From contig NZ_CP151637.1 in NCBI RefSeq assembly GCF_038397755.1, positions 1,984,001-2,048,000 of the forward strand: a DNA stretch of 64,000 nucleotides. The letters run 5' to 3'. Origin of the DNA: Microbacterium sp. LWH7-1.2 (GTDB lineage Bacteria > Actinomycetota > Actinomycetes > Actinomycetales > Microbacteriaceae). This document shows, piece after piece, positions 43,729 through 51,865 of this stretch (its first letter is position 1; every line of letters begins with the position of its first letter). Below the pieces are notes generated by a model that worked only from the letters and a program-made list of their open reading frames with translations, ran no database searches and was not told the origin of the DNA. The position numbers and the translations under genes are program-made.

Positions 43729-44607
43729 ATGGCCGAGCTGCGCTTCTCCTGGGTGGACGTCTTCGCCGAGACGCCCCTGACCGGCAATCCGCTCGCGCTG
43801 GTGCCGGGCGCCGACGGGCTGAGCGAGCCGGAGATGCGCGCCGTCGCGCGAGAGTTCAATCAGTCCGAGACGACGTTCCTCGTCACGCCGACCGCTTCCG
43901 GCGCGGACTACCGCCTGCGGTCGTTCACGGCGGCCGGGGTCGAGGTGCTGGGCGCGGGCCACAACGCGATGGGCGCGTGGATCTGGCTCGCCGACACCGG
44001 CGCGCTGCCGCGGGAGCGGGATGAGTTCACGCAGCAGATCGGCGACGACGTGCTGCCGGTGTGGATCACCCGCACCGAAGGCGGGCGGTCAAGGATCACG
44101 ATGCGGCAAGCCGCACCCCGGTTCCTGCACTCGACCACCGACCACGCGGATTTCGCCGAGGCCCTCGGCCTCGCCCCCGCCGCTCTCGCCGACCGGCCGG
44201 CCGAAGTGGTCTGGACCGGCGCCGAACACCTCATGCTCGGCTTCCGCACGCGCGCCGACGTCGACGCCGCCACCCCGGAGCCGGCGCGACTGCGGGCTCT
44301 CCTCGCCGGGGTCGGCGCAGAAGGGTGCTACGTCTACTCGACCGAGAGCGGCGCGGACGGCGCCGACGCGTACGCCCGCTTCTTCAACCCCACGGTCGGC
44401 ATCGTCGAGGACCCCGCCACGGGCACGGCCGCGGGACCCCTCGCCGCGCTTCTCGCGCGCGACGGTCGGGCGCCGGCACGCAGCATCCGTATCCTCCAAG
44501 GCCACGCCATGGGAAGGCCCAGCATTCTCGAGGTCGCCGTGGACGGCGACCTCGTCAGCCTGTCGGGCACCGGCTTGGTGGTCGCCGACGGCGTGCTCAG
44601 GCTCTGA
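43729..44607 (+). CDS. PhzF-family isomerase
   Basis: The gene encodes 292 residues: SWVDVFAETPLTGNPLALVP, then AREFNQSETTFLVTP, which carries the conserved catalytic Glu of the PhzF diaminopimelate epimerase-like fold, and ARFFNPTVGIVEDPATGTAA in the second half. Such enzymes isomerise small amphipathic substrates; phenazine synthesis is not implied because no other phz genes are present. Stand-alone gene. Confidence 0.9.
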   Translation: MAELRFSWVDVFAETPLTGNPLALVPGADGLSEPEMRAVAREFNQSETTFLVTPTASGADYRLRSFTAAGVEVLGAGHNAMGAWIWLADTGALPRERDEFTQQIGDDVLPVWITRTEGGRSRITMRQAAPRFLHSTTDHADFAEALGLAPAALADRPAEVVWTGAEHLMLGFRTRADVDAATPEPARLRALLAGVGAEGCYVYSTESGADGADAYARFFNPTVGIVEDPATGTAAGPLAALLARDGRAPARSIRILQGHAMGRPSILEVAVDGDLVSLSGTGLVVADGVLRL

Positions 44608-44695
44608 CCGCGCACTACCCGGGCCGGTTGCGCTCCTGGCGAATCCCTCGGAATCCGCCCTGGAACGAACACTAGAGACGTAGTATCCTCGCGGC

Positions 44696-45670
44696 ATGGG
44701 CGCGATCAAGCCCCGAGCGGGCACCGATCACCGAGGGGCGGCGGTCGCCGGCGCCACACCCGAGGCACTGCCGCATGTCGAGGGCGTGCGCCACCGGTTC
44801 GTCGATCTGCCGGGTCTGCGCATGCACGTCGCGGAGGCCGGCGACGGCCCGCCCCTCCTCCTGCTGCACGGCTTTCCGCAGCACTGGTGGGCCTGGCGAA
44901 AGGTGCTCCCGGCGCTGGCCGCCCACTACCGCGTGATCTGTCCCGACCTGCGCGGGTCGGGCTGGACCGACGCCCCGCCCGACGGCTACACGTCCGAACA
45001 GCTGGTCGACGACGTGATCGCGCTCCTCGACGCCCTGCAGGTCGACCGCGTCGACATGATGGGGTACGACTCGGGCGGGATCGTGGGTTTCCGGGTGTGC
45101 CTGTCGCATCCTCAGCGGGTCGGCCGGTTCGTGTCGTTCGGCACGCCGCACCCCTACCCCGCATTCCACCCGCGGATCCTGCTGCACCTGTGGCGGCTGT
45201 GGCCGATGTTCGCGATCGCCACGCCCGGGCTCGGACCGTGGCTGCTTCGAAGCGGGCGGCAGCCGCTGCCGCGGTGGCTGATGACCGCGGACACCCGGGA
45301 TCCCGAGGTCTTTCCGCCCGACGTCGTCGAGCAGTACGTATCGCGCCTCCGCGACCCCGCACGGGCGCGCGCCGGGTCGCGGCTGTACCGCGACCTGGTC
45401 ATGACCGAGGCACGGCGCTCAGGTGCGCGCGCCTACCACGGCACCCGCCTCACGACTCCCACGCTCTCGCTGTACGGAGCGGTCCTCTATGGCAGCAACC
45501 CGCCGTCAGGGGAACACCCCGAGATCCTCGACGGGTACCAGGAGCATGCCGACGACTTCACCCTCGAGCACATCCCGGGCGCCGGGTACTACATCGCCGA
45601 GGAGCAGCCCGACGTGGTGGCCGCCCGCGCCCGCGCCTTCCTCACCGCTCCCTCCCACGGCGAGGGGTAG
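44696..45670 (+). CDS. Epoxide hydrolase-like alpha/beta hydrolase
   Basis: The gene encodes 324 residues. Oxyanion-hole motif HGFP at 58-61 and nucleophile elbow GYDSGG with Asp125, the arrangement of epoxide hydrolases and haloalkane dehalogenases. A cap segment (HPRILLHLWRLWPMFAIATP) follows. Late His is in HIPGAGYYIAEEQPD or nearby. Leaderless: TATCCT (44684-44689), 6 nt, ATG. Substrate unknown. Confidence 0.88.
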   Translation: MGAIKPRAGTDHRGAAVAGATPEALPHVEGVRHRFVDLPGLRMHVAEAGDGPPLLLLHGFPQHWWAWRKVLPALAAHYRVICPDLRGSGWTDAPPDGYTSEQLVDDVIALLDALQVDRVDMMGYDSGGIVGFRVCLSHPQRVGRFVSFGTPHPYPAFHPRILLHLWRLWPMFAIATPGLGPWLLRSGRQPLPRWLMTADTRDPEVFPPDVVEQYVSRLRDPARARAGSRLYRDLVMTEARRSGARAYHGTRLTTPTLSLYGAVLYGSNPPSGEHPEILDGYQEHADDFTLEHIPGAGYYIAEEQPDVVAARARAFLTAPSHGEG

Positions 45671-45688
45671 GGGCGTCGGCTCGGCGCA

Positions 45689-47329
45689 TCACCGGCGGCG
45701 CGCCTCAACGGGCTCGACGGACGCGGCGTAGCGGGAGCGCCCGGCGACGATCGTCTCCACGACCCGAGTGTCCAGCAGCGCTTCCGCCCCGACCGCGAAC
45801 GGGTCGGTGTCGAGCACCGTGAAATCGGCGGCGAAGCCGGCGGCGATGCGTCCGCGCCACTCGCCGTCACCGACGGAGGCGGCGGCGTCGCGCGTCGCGT
45901 GACCGATCGCGCGCTCGAGCGGCAGCGCGTACTGGGGGTGGGTCGCGGGCACGGCCCTTTCGAGCGCGGAGGCGCGCGTCGCGGCGATGTACATGTTCGC
46001 GAGCGAGCTGTGCGGCGCCGTCGGCGCGTCGGTCGAGAACGCCAGCAGCGCCCCGGCCTCCTCGTACTCGGGCCATGCGAAGGCGCGCTCGACACGTTCG
46101 TCGCCGAGCATCTCGGCCCAGTTTGCGAAGATCGCGGGGTCGGAGTGGACCGGCTGCATCGACGCCGTGACACCGAGTGACGCCAGCCGCGCCGCGGTCT
46201 CGGGAGCGGCGTACTCGAGGTGCTCGATGCGGTGCCGCCGGTCGCGCGGGCCGTTGACCGCGATCGCGTGCTCGATGGCATCGAGGGCGATGTCGCTCGC
46301 GAGGTCGCCGATCGCGTGCTGCGCGATCTGCAAGCCGGCCGCGTCGGCGGCCGCGACCACAGGCTTGAGCTGCTCGAGTGGCCAGATCGGAGCCGCGTTC
46401 GTTCCGTGGGCGTACGGGTGGCGCATCGCGGCGGTGCACGCGTCGATGACGCCGTCGAGGATGAGCTTGATGCCGACGACCCGCAGCCATGGCGACGACG
46501 GGTTGTCGGCGAGCTCGGCCGCGCGGGCCACCTGCGCGACGTTCGCCGCGTCGTCCCCGGTGTTCTCGATGAGCCAGTGCGCGGCGACCCGGATCGGCAG
46601 GTCGCCCCCGCGGCGGGCGCGGGCGCGCTCGAAGGCGGCGAGTCCGAACTCGTCGAAGGCCATGTCGACGACCCCGGTGACACCGGTCGCGAGGTATGCG
46701 TCGATCGCACGCTCGGCAGCCTCGTCGCGGTCGGCATCGGTCGTGCTCGCGTCGCGGTGGGCCCACGCGAACTGCACCGCCGCCGTCTCGTACAGCATCC
46801 CGGTCGGCTCGCCGTCGGCGTCGCGGGCGATCTCGCCGCCCAGCGGATCCGGCGTGTCACGCGTGATGCCGAGCTCGGCGAGGGCCGCGCGGTTGACCCA
46901 GCACGAGTGGTAGTCGTTGGCGTCGAGATAGACGGGGATGTCGGAGACCACGGCGTCGATCATCGCCGCGGTGGGCGCTCCGCCGGGGACGGAGTCGAAG
47001 AGCCATCCGCGTCCGCGCAGGACCGCAGCATCCGGATCCCGATCGCGCGCCTCGCGCAGCCGGGACTGGATCTCGTCCAGCGACCGGGCGTCGGTGAGGT
47101 GCACCTGCCCGAGCGCCGCGCCCATCATGAGCAGATGCGTGTGGGCGTCGGTGAAACCGGGCAGCACCAGCCGGCCCTGCAGGTCGACGGTGTCGTCGGC
47201 CTCGGGGACCTCCGCACTGTCGCCGACGAACGCGATGACGTCGTCGCGGAGGGTGAACGCCTCTGCCCACGCGTTCTCGGGGTCGGGGTCGGCGGTGAAG
47301 ACGCGACCGTTGACGTAGTTGGTGATCAT
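45689..47329 (-). CDS. Amidohydrolase family 3 enzyme
   Basis: The gene encodes 546 residues from ATG 47329, overlapping the transporter's stop (ATGA). YtcJ-like amidohydrolase: N-terminal strand, metal-binding HTH at 63-65 (GFTDAHTHLLMMG), later LIENTG, HAIGDLA and EHLEY carrying further His, and STDAP near the end. Cytoplasmic metal-dependent hydrolase, probably acting on the NCS1 transporter's substrate. The operon is controlled by the TetR regulator divergent at 48832. Confidence 0.92.
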   Translation of the reverse strand: MITNYVNGRVFTADPDPENAWAEAFTLRDDVIAFVGDSAEVPEADDTVDLQGRLVLPGFTDAHTHLLMMGAALGQVHLTDARSLDEIQSRLREARDRDPDAAVLRGRGWLFDSVPGGAPTAAMIDAVVSDIPVYLDANDYHSCWVNRAALAELGITRDTPDPLGGEIARDADGEPTGMLYETAAVQFAWAHRDASTTDADRDEAAERAIDAYLATGVTGVVDMAFDEFGLAAFERARARRGGDLPIRVAAHWLIENTGDDAANVAQVARAAELADNPSSPWLRVVGIKLILDGVIDACTAAMRHPYAHGTNAAPIWPLEQLKPVVAAADAAGLQIAQHAIGDLASDIALDAIEHAIAVNGPRDRRHRIEHLEYAAPETAARLASLGVTASMQPVHSDPAIFANWAEMLGDERVERAFAWPEYEEAGALLAFSTDAPTAPHSSLANMYIAATRASALERAVPATHPQYALPLERAIGHATRDAAASVGDGEWRGRIAAGFAADFTVLDTDPFAVGAEALLDTRVVETIVAGRSRYAASVEPVEARRR

Positions 47330-48759
47330 GGACGACCCTTCCTTCCGAGCGGGGTGCGCTGCAGGCCGGCGTAGAGAGCGGCGGCGACGAGCATGCCGAC
47401 CGGCACCGAGAGGTCGATGTACCCCGTCGCCATCGCGATCGGTCCCGACCAGACGCTCGTCGAGAGGCACAGCGCGGTGGCGAGCCCGCCGACCAGCAGG
47501 GCGATCACGCCCGGCAGTCCCCATCCGCCCGAGTACCAGAAGCGGCCGCCGGGGTGGTCGTCGAACAGCTCCACGCCGTCGTACCGGTACCGGCGCAGCA
47601 GCACGTCCACGACGAAGATCGCCATCGCGGGCCCCGAGACGATCACCAGGAACTGCAGCATGAGGTTCGCGGCCTCCAGCAGGCTCGACGACAGCACGAG
47701 GTAGATCGTCAGGGCCGTGCCCACCGCGCCCACGATGATGGCGGCGGGGATGCGGCGGAGCCGGAAGCCGATCGCCTGCAGCGCCATGCTCGAGGTGTAC
47801 GTCGTCATCGCGTTCAGTGCGATCGTGTTGATGACGACGCCGATCACGAGGATCGGGCCGAACCACCCCGGCAGCAGGTCGAGCAGGGCCACGTCGAGGC
47901 CGGCCTCGAAAGCCGCTCCGCTGAGGCCCGTCGCCAGCAGCACGCCGACGATCGTGAAGACGATGAACGGGATGCCGCCGCCCAGCCCCGTCGCGAGCGC
48001 GATGTGCGACGGCTTCGTGGAGCGCGGGAGGTAGCGGGCGATGTCGGGGCTGTTGATGAACGACAGCGGCGTCGACGCGAGGATCGTGAACCCGATGGCC
48101 ATCGCCGACCAGAGGCCGACCCCCTCGAGCGGCACCGGCGCGGTGTACTGCCAGTCGACCGTCGGCAGGATGAAGGCGGCCACCCCGAGGAAGATGACGA
48201 ACAGTGTCGCGGCCATGTACGAGTAGGCGCGCACGATCAGCCCGTGCCCGAAGATCGCGACCAGGATCGTGATCGTCGCCACGACCACCGTCACGCCGAT
48301 GGGGACCCAGACGGGATCCTCGAGGCCCATCCGGCGCAGCAGGTCCGCCCCCATGAACGACGAGGCGAGCCACGTCAGCGACAGGAACACCGCGCCGATG
48401 AACCAGCCGACGAACGCCACGAAGAGCCGGTTGCCGAGGATGCCGTACATCGCCCGCGTCACGACGGAGCCGGAGGTGCCGGACGCGGGTCCGCTGCCGG
48501 CGATGAGGCCGGGGAAGACCCACAGCAGCGAGGCGGCGAGGATGACCGCGATCGACTGCCACAGCTCCAGCCCGAGCAGGATGAGCGTCGCGCCGACGGT
48601 CAGATTCAGGATGCTGACGCTCGGCGCCGCCCAGATGAAGAAGAGGTCCCGTGCACGGCCGTGGCGTTCGGCGTCGCCGACCAGCTCGATTCCGCGCGTC
48701 TCGGGACGCGATGCGGTGTCGACGAACTCGTCATCGAGTGCCGTCTGTGAATGGGTCAC
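47326..48759 (-). CDS. NCS1-family transporter (purine-cytosine permease-like)
   Basis: The gene encodes 477 residues (GTG start) with about 12 transmembrane segments. Family motifs: WAAPSVSILNLTVGATLILL, GLIAGSGPASGTSGSVVTRA and LSFINSPDIARYLPRST. NCS1 carriers import nucleobases, hydantoins, allantoin or related compounds with Na+ or H+. Coupled by an ATGA overlap to an amidohydrolase gene; together they form an uptake-and-hydrolysis unit. Operator repeats lie between this gene and the TetR gene. Confidence 0.9.
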   Translation of the reverse strand: MTHSQTALDDEFVDTASRPETRGIELVGDAERHGRARDLFFIWAAPSVSILNLTVGATLILLGLELWQSIAVILAASLLWVFPGLIAGSGPASGTSGSVVTRAMYGILGNRLFVAFVGWFIGAVFLSLTWLASSFMGADLLRRMGLEDPVWVPIGVTVVVATITILVAIFGHGLIVRAYSYMAATLFVIFLGVAAFILPTVDWQYTAPVPLEGVGLWSAMAIGFTILASTPLSFINSPDIARYLPRSTKPSHIALATGLGGGIPFIVFTIVGVLLATGLSGAAFEAGLDVALLDLLPGWFGPILVIGVVINTIALNAMTTYTSSMALQAIGFRLRRIPAAIIVGAVGTALTIYLVLSSSLLEAANLMLQFLVIVSGPAMAIFVVDVLLRRYRYDGVELFDDHPGGRFWYSGGWGLPGVIALLVGGLATALCLSTSVWSGPIAMATGYIDLSVPVGMLVAAALYAGLQRTPLGRKGRP

Positions 48760-48785
48760 GGTGTTCCTTCCGGGAAGCGTCGTTG

Positions 48786-48828
48786 CTATTGGTCACATGC
48801 CCAATGGACTATTGGTCACACATTCAAT
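48786..48828. promoter_or_regulatory. Two-site operator for the TetR regulator
   Basis: CTATTGGTCACA occurs at 48786-48797 and again at 48809-48820, 23 bp apart. Each copy opens an interrupted palindrome, ATTGG...CCAAT (48788-48805) and ATTGG...TCAAT (48811-48828). It sits in the 72-bp gap between the divergent transporter and TetR genes, so both are likely controlled from here. Confidence 0.8.
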
Positions 48829-48831
48829 AGC

Positions 48832-49482
48832 ATGAGTGGTGTGACGTCAAGCGAGATTCCGGTACGGACGCGCAAGCGTCCCGAGGAGCGCCGGGAAGAG
48901 ATCCTGGAGCACGCGACGGCGATCGCCCTCGACGAGGGCCTCGAGCGCATCACGCTGCGCGCTGTCGCCGACCGGCTCGGGGTGCGCCCGGGCCTGATCA
49001 CGCACTACTTCCCCGCCGCCGAGGCCCTCGTCATCGAGGCGTTCACGCGCGCCGCCGTGCAGGAGCGCGAGCGGTTCTTCACGACGTCGGGGACCCCGGT
49101 GGACCGCGTGGCGCATTTCGCGGCGCACATCGAACGGGGCGCGTCACTGCCGCTCGCGCGGATGTGGCTCAACGCGCGGCACCTCGCCCGCTTCAGCCCG
49201 GCGCTCGACACCGCGCTGCAGCAGCAGGATCAGCTCGACCGCGAGCGGCTGACCGCGATCATCGAGGACGGCATCGCCTCGGGCGACTTCCCGATCACGG
49301 ATGCGGAGACCGCCTGCATCCGGATCCTCATCGCCGTCGACGGCGGCGGCTCGTACGTGAACACCGCGACCCCGCCGACGCACCGCGCGCATCGTCAGGT
49401 CGTCGCCGACGTCAGCGAATGGGCTCTCGGGCTTGAGCCCGGCGCGCTGCGCGCGGCCGTCGACGCGGCGTCCGCGGCCTAG
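48832..49482 (+). CDS. TetR-family transcriptional regulator
   Basis: The gene encodes 216 residues from ATG 48832 (MSGVTSSEIPVRTRKRPEER). Helix-turn-helix REEILEHATAIALDEGLERI, TLRAVADRLGVRPGLITHYF is typical of TetR; C-terminal ligand-binding helices ARMWLNARHLARFSPALDTA and IEDGIASGDFPITDAETACI. Divergent from and probably repressing the NCS1/amidohydrolase operon. Its ATG lies 4 bp from the second operator half, so autoregulation is expected. Confidence 0.92.
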   Translation: MSGVTSSEIPVRTRKRPEERREEILEHATAIALDEGLERITLRAVADRLGVRPGLITHYFPAAEALVIEAFTRAAVQERERFFTTSGTPVDRVAHFAAHIERGASLPLARMWLNARHLARFSPALDTALQQQDQLDRERLTAIIEDGIASGDFPITDAETACIRILIAVDGGGSYVNTATPPTHRAHRQVVADVSEWALGLEPGALRAAVDAASAA

Positions 49483-49598
49483 TCACGCAGCCGACCGGAC
49501 GCGGACGGCGTGTATCCGGGACGCGGAGTCCCGTCAACCCCCGTGCTCCCCCACCCGGGTTCTGCGACGCTTCAGGCGCCACATCCCGGGAGTTGACG

Positions 49599-50654
49599 AT
49601 GACCGACCTGATGCCGCGCACCATGCCGGCCCCCTTCTCCGCTCGCGGCCAGCTCAGCGAGCTGCTCCTCGACACGCTGCCCTCCGAGCCCGATGACGCG
49701 CTCGTCGACGGCGTGGCCGAGGCGACCGCCGCCGCCCTCACGACCGACGACGTGCTGCGAGACGACGACGTGCAGCTGTCGCTGTTCCTGCTGTTCGCCC
49801 TGTCGTACGGGTCGGTGCCCGGACTCGACGCGGATTGGGAGTGGCATCCCGCGCTCGTCGCCGCCCGTCGACGACTCGAGCGGGCGACGGAAGCACGGCT
49901 GCGGGAGATCGTCCCGCTGCCACCGACGCCCGAGGCCACGCGAGACGCGGTCGCACGGTGCCTGTTCGAGCTGACCGCGCCCTCTCACGGCCCGAGCGTG
50001 TCGCGCTTCGTCGCGAAGAAGGCCGATCGCCGCCAGCTCGACGAGTTCCTCATCATCAAGAGCATCTACACGCTGCGAGAGGCCGACCCGCACTCGTGGG
50101 CGATCCCCCGGCTCACCGGCCGCGCGAAGGCTGCGCTCGTCGAGATCCAGTCCGACGAGTACGGCGGCGGCGACCCGGGCCGGGTGCACGCCGCCATCTT
50201 CGCCGGGACCATGCGCGGCTGCGGGCTCGACGACACCTACGCCGCATACGTGGACCAGGTGCCGGCGATCGTGCTCGCGTCGCAGAACATGATGTCGATG
50301 TTCGGGCTCAGCCATCGTCTGCGCGGCGCGACGGTCGGGCACCTCGCCGCGTTCGAGATGACCTCGTCGCTCCCGAACCGCTCCTACGGCGACGGCTTCC
50401 GCCGGCACGGCTTCGGGCCGGACGTCACCTGGTACTTCGACGAGCACGTCGAGGCGGATGCCGTGCACGAGCAGATCGCGGGGCGCGACCTCGCGGGCTC
50501 CCTCGCGGAGGACGAGCCCGCCCTGCTGCCCGACATCCTGTTCGGTGCCGCCGCCTGCCTCACCGTCGACGACCTCGTCGGCGAACACATCCTCGAATGC
50601 TGGTCGGCCGGGCGCAGCGCGCTGCGGCAGCCGGCATCCCGCGGTATCGGGTGA
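49599..50654 (+). CDS. Iron-containing redox enzyme family protein (haem-oxygenase-like fold)
   Basis: The gene encodes 351 residues from ATG 49599 (GGGAG 6 nt upstream). All-helical protein of the haem-oxygenase-like diiron oxidase superfamily (PF14518-type): LFLLFALSYGSVPGLDADWEWHPAL, then FVAKKADRRQLDEFLIIKSIYTLREADPHSWAIPRL and VEIQSDEYGGGDPGRVHAAI with clustered His/Glu/Asp that could ligate iron. Members include N-oxygenases and decarboxylating oxidases of natural-product pathways. Operon with glycosyltransferase and CDGSH genes. Confidence 0.88.
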   Translation: MTDLMPRTMPAPFSARGQLSELLLDTLPSEPDDALVDGVAEATAAALTTDDVLRDDDVQLSLFLLFALSYGSVPGLDADWEWHPALVAARRRLERATEARLREIVPLPPTPEATRDAVARCLFELTAPSHGPSVSRFVAKKADRRQLDEFLIIKSIYTLREADPHSWAIPRLTGRAKAALVEIQSDEYGGGDPGRVHAAIFAGTMRGCGLDDTYAAYVDQVPAIVLASQNMMSMFGLSHRLRGATVGHLAAFEMTSSLPNRSYGDGFRRHGFGPDVTWYFDEHVEADAVHEQIAGRDLAGSLAEDEPALLPDILFGAAACLTVDDLVGEHILECWSAGRSALRQPASRGIG

Positions 50655-50658
50655 ACGG

Positions 50659-51663
50659 ATGCTGCAGCCCGAAGCCCTCGAGTACGTGCTGCCTCTGCGG
50701 TGGGAGAGCGACGAAGGACTCGACGAGCTGACGGCCTACCTCCGCCGTCTCTCGGAGTGGGTCGACGTGACGGTGGTGGACGGGTCGCCGGCGTCCCGGT
50801 TCGAGGAGCACCGGCGCGCGTGGACCTTCCTCCGGCACGTGCCGCCGGCCCTGGCCGGCGCGAACGGCAAGGCTCGTGGCGCGATGACCGGGATCGCCAT
50901 CAGCCGGCACGACCGCGTGGTGATCGCCGACGACGACGTGCGGTACGAACGAGCGGATCTGGTCCGGCTGAGCGACCTGCTGCGCATCGCGGACTTCGTG
51001 CGGCCGCAGAACGTGTTCCGCCCGCTGCCCTGGCACGCCCGGTGGGACACCGGCCGCAGCCTTCTCAACCGAGCACTCGGAGGCGACTTCTCGGGCACCG
51101 TGGGCGTCCGCCGCTCGGCCCTGCGCGGCCGGCCCTACGACACCGACGTGCTGTTCGAGAACCTCGAGCTCGAGCGCACCGTGCGCGCCCACGGCGGCCG
51201 TGTCATCGTCGCGCATGAGCTCTGCGTGACGCGACGCCCGCCGAGCGTGAACCGGTTCTTGGAGCAACGGGTGCGCCAGGCGTACGACGACTTCGCGCAG
51301 CCGGCGAGGCTCGTGCGGGAGCTGCTCGTCCTGCCGATCGTGGTCACCGCGGTGCTGCGTCGCAGGTGGGCGGCCCTGGCGGTCGGGGTCACCGCTGTCG
51401 CCGTGCTGGCCGAGACGGGACGCCGGCGCGGCGGCGCAGCGAAGGCCTTCCCGCGGACATCCGCCCTGTGGGCGCCGCTCTGGCTGGCCGAGCGCGCCGT
51501 CACGGTCTGGATCGCGCTCGGTCTGCGCCTCCGCGGCGGCGTGCGCTATCGCGAGAGCCGGATCTCGCGGGCGGCCACACCCCTGCGGCGGCTGAAGCGA
51601 GCGGCCGCAGCATCCGCCGACGAAGAGAACTCGAAGGAGCACGCGCATGACCGAGCCGCATGA
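50659..51663 (+). CDS. Family 2 glycosyltransferase-like protein
   Basis: The gene encodes 334 residues from ATG 50659, 4 bp after the previous stop. GT-A fold: YVLPLRWESDEGLDELTAYL, then DRVVIADDDVRYERADLV with the DDD metal/nucleotide site, NRALGGDFSGTVGVRRSALR and ERTVRAHGGRVIVAHEL. A hydrophobic stretch near the end (RRRWAALAVGVTAVAVLAET and ALWAPLWLAERAVTVWIALG) suggests membrane association. Acceptor and sugar unknown. Its 3' end overlaps the CDGSH gene. Confidence 0.85.
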   Translation: MLQPEALEYVLPLRWESDEGLDELTAYLRRLSEWVDVTVVDGSPASRFEEHRRAWTFLRHVPPALAGANGKARGAMTGIAISRHDRVVIADDDVRYERADLVRLSDLLRIADFVRPQNVFRPLPWHARWDTGRSLLNRALGGDFSGTVGVRRSALRGRPYDTDVLFENLELERTVRAHGGRVIVAHELCVTRRPPSVNRFLEQRVRQAYDDFAQPARLVRELLVLPIVVTAVLRRRWAALAVGVTAVAVLAETGRRRGGAAKAFPRTSALWAPLWLAERAVTVWIALGLRLRGGVRYRESRISRAATPLRRLKRAAAASADEENSKEHAHDRAA

Positions 51664-51862
51664 CACCGTGACCATCACGCCCTACACCGACGGCCCGCTC
51701 ATCGTGCGGGGCGCGGCGCAACTGATCGATGAGCACGGCGAGCCGATCGCGCGTCACCGCCGGACGGTGGCGCTGTGCCGGTGCGGCGCCTCGGCGATCA
51801 AGCCCTGGTGCGACGGCACCCACAAGCTCTCGGGGTTCCGCACCGAGCCACCCGCGGCCTGA
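51647..51862 (+). CDS. CDGSH iron-sulfur domain protein
   Basis: The gene encodes 71 residues, ATG inside the 3' end of the glycosyltransferase gene. Cluster motif CRCGASAIKPWCDGTH: Cys-x-Cys-x8-Cys-Asp-Gly-Thr-His, coordinating a labile 2Fe-2S. Electron-transfer role is probable, plausibly to the iron-containing enzyme two genes upstream. Cytoplasmic. Confidence 0.93.
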   Translation: MTEPHDTVTITPYTDGPLIVRGAAQLIDEHGEPIARHRRTVALCRCGASAIKPWCDGTHKLSGFRTEPPAA

Positions 51863-51865
51863 CGC

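Noticed and set aside
45867..46913. Long open frames opposite or alongside the amidohydrolase gene
   Set aside because: They are Arg/Ala-rich translations of GC-rich codons in other frames, a typical shadow; the real gene is in the frame with HTH and STDAP motifs.
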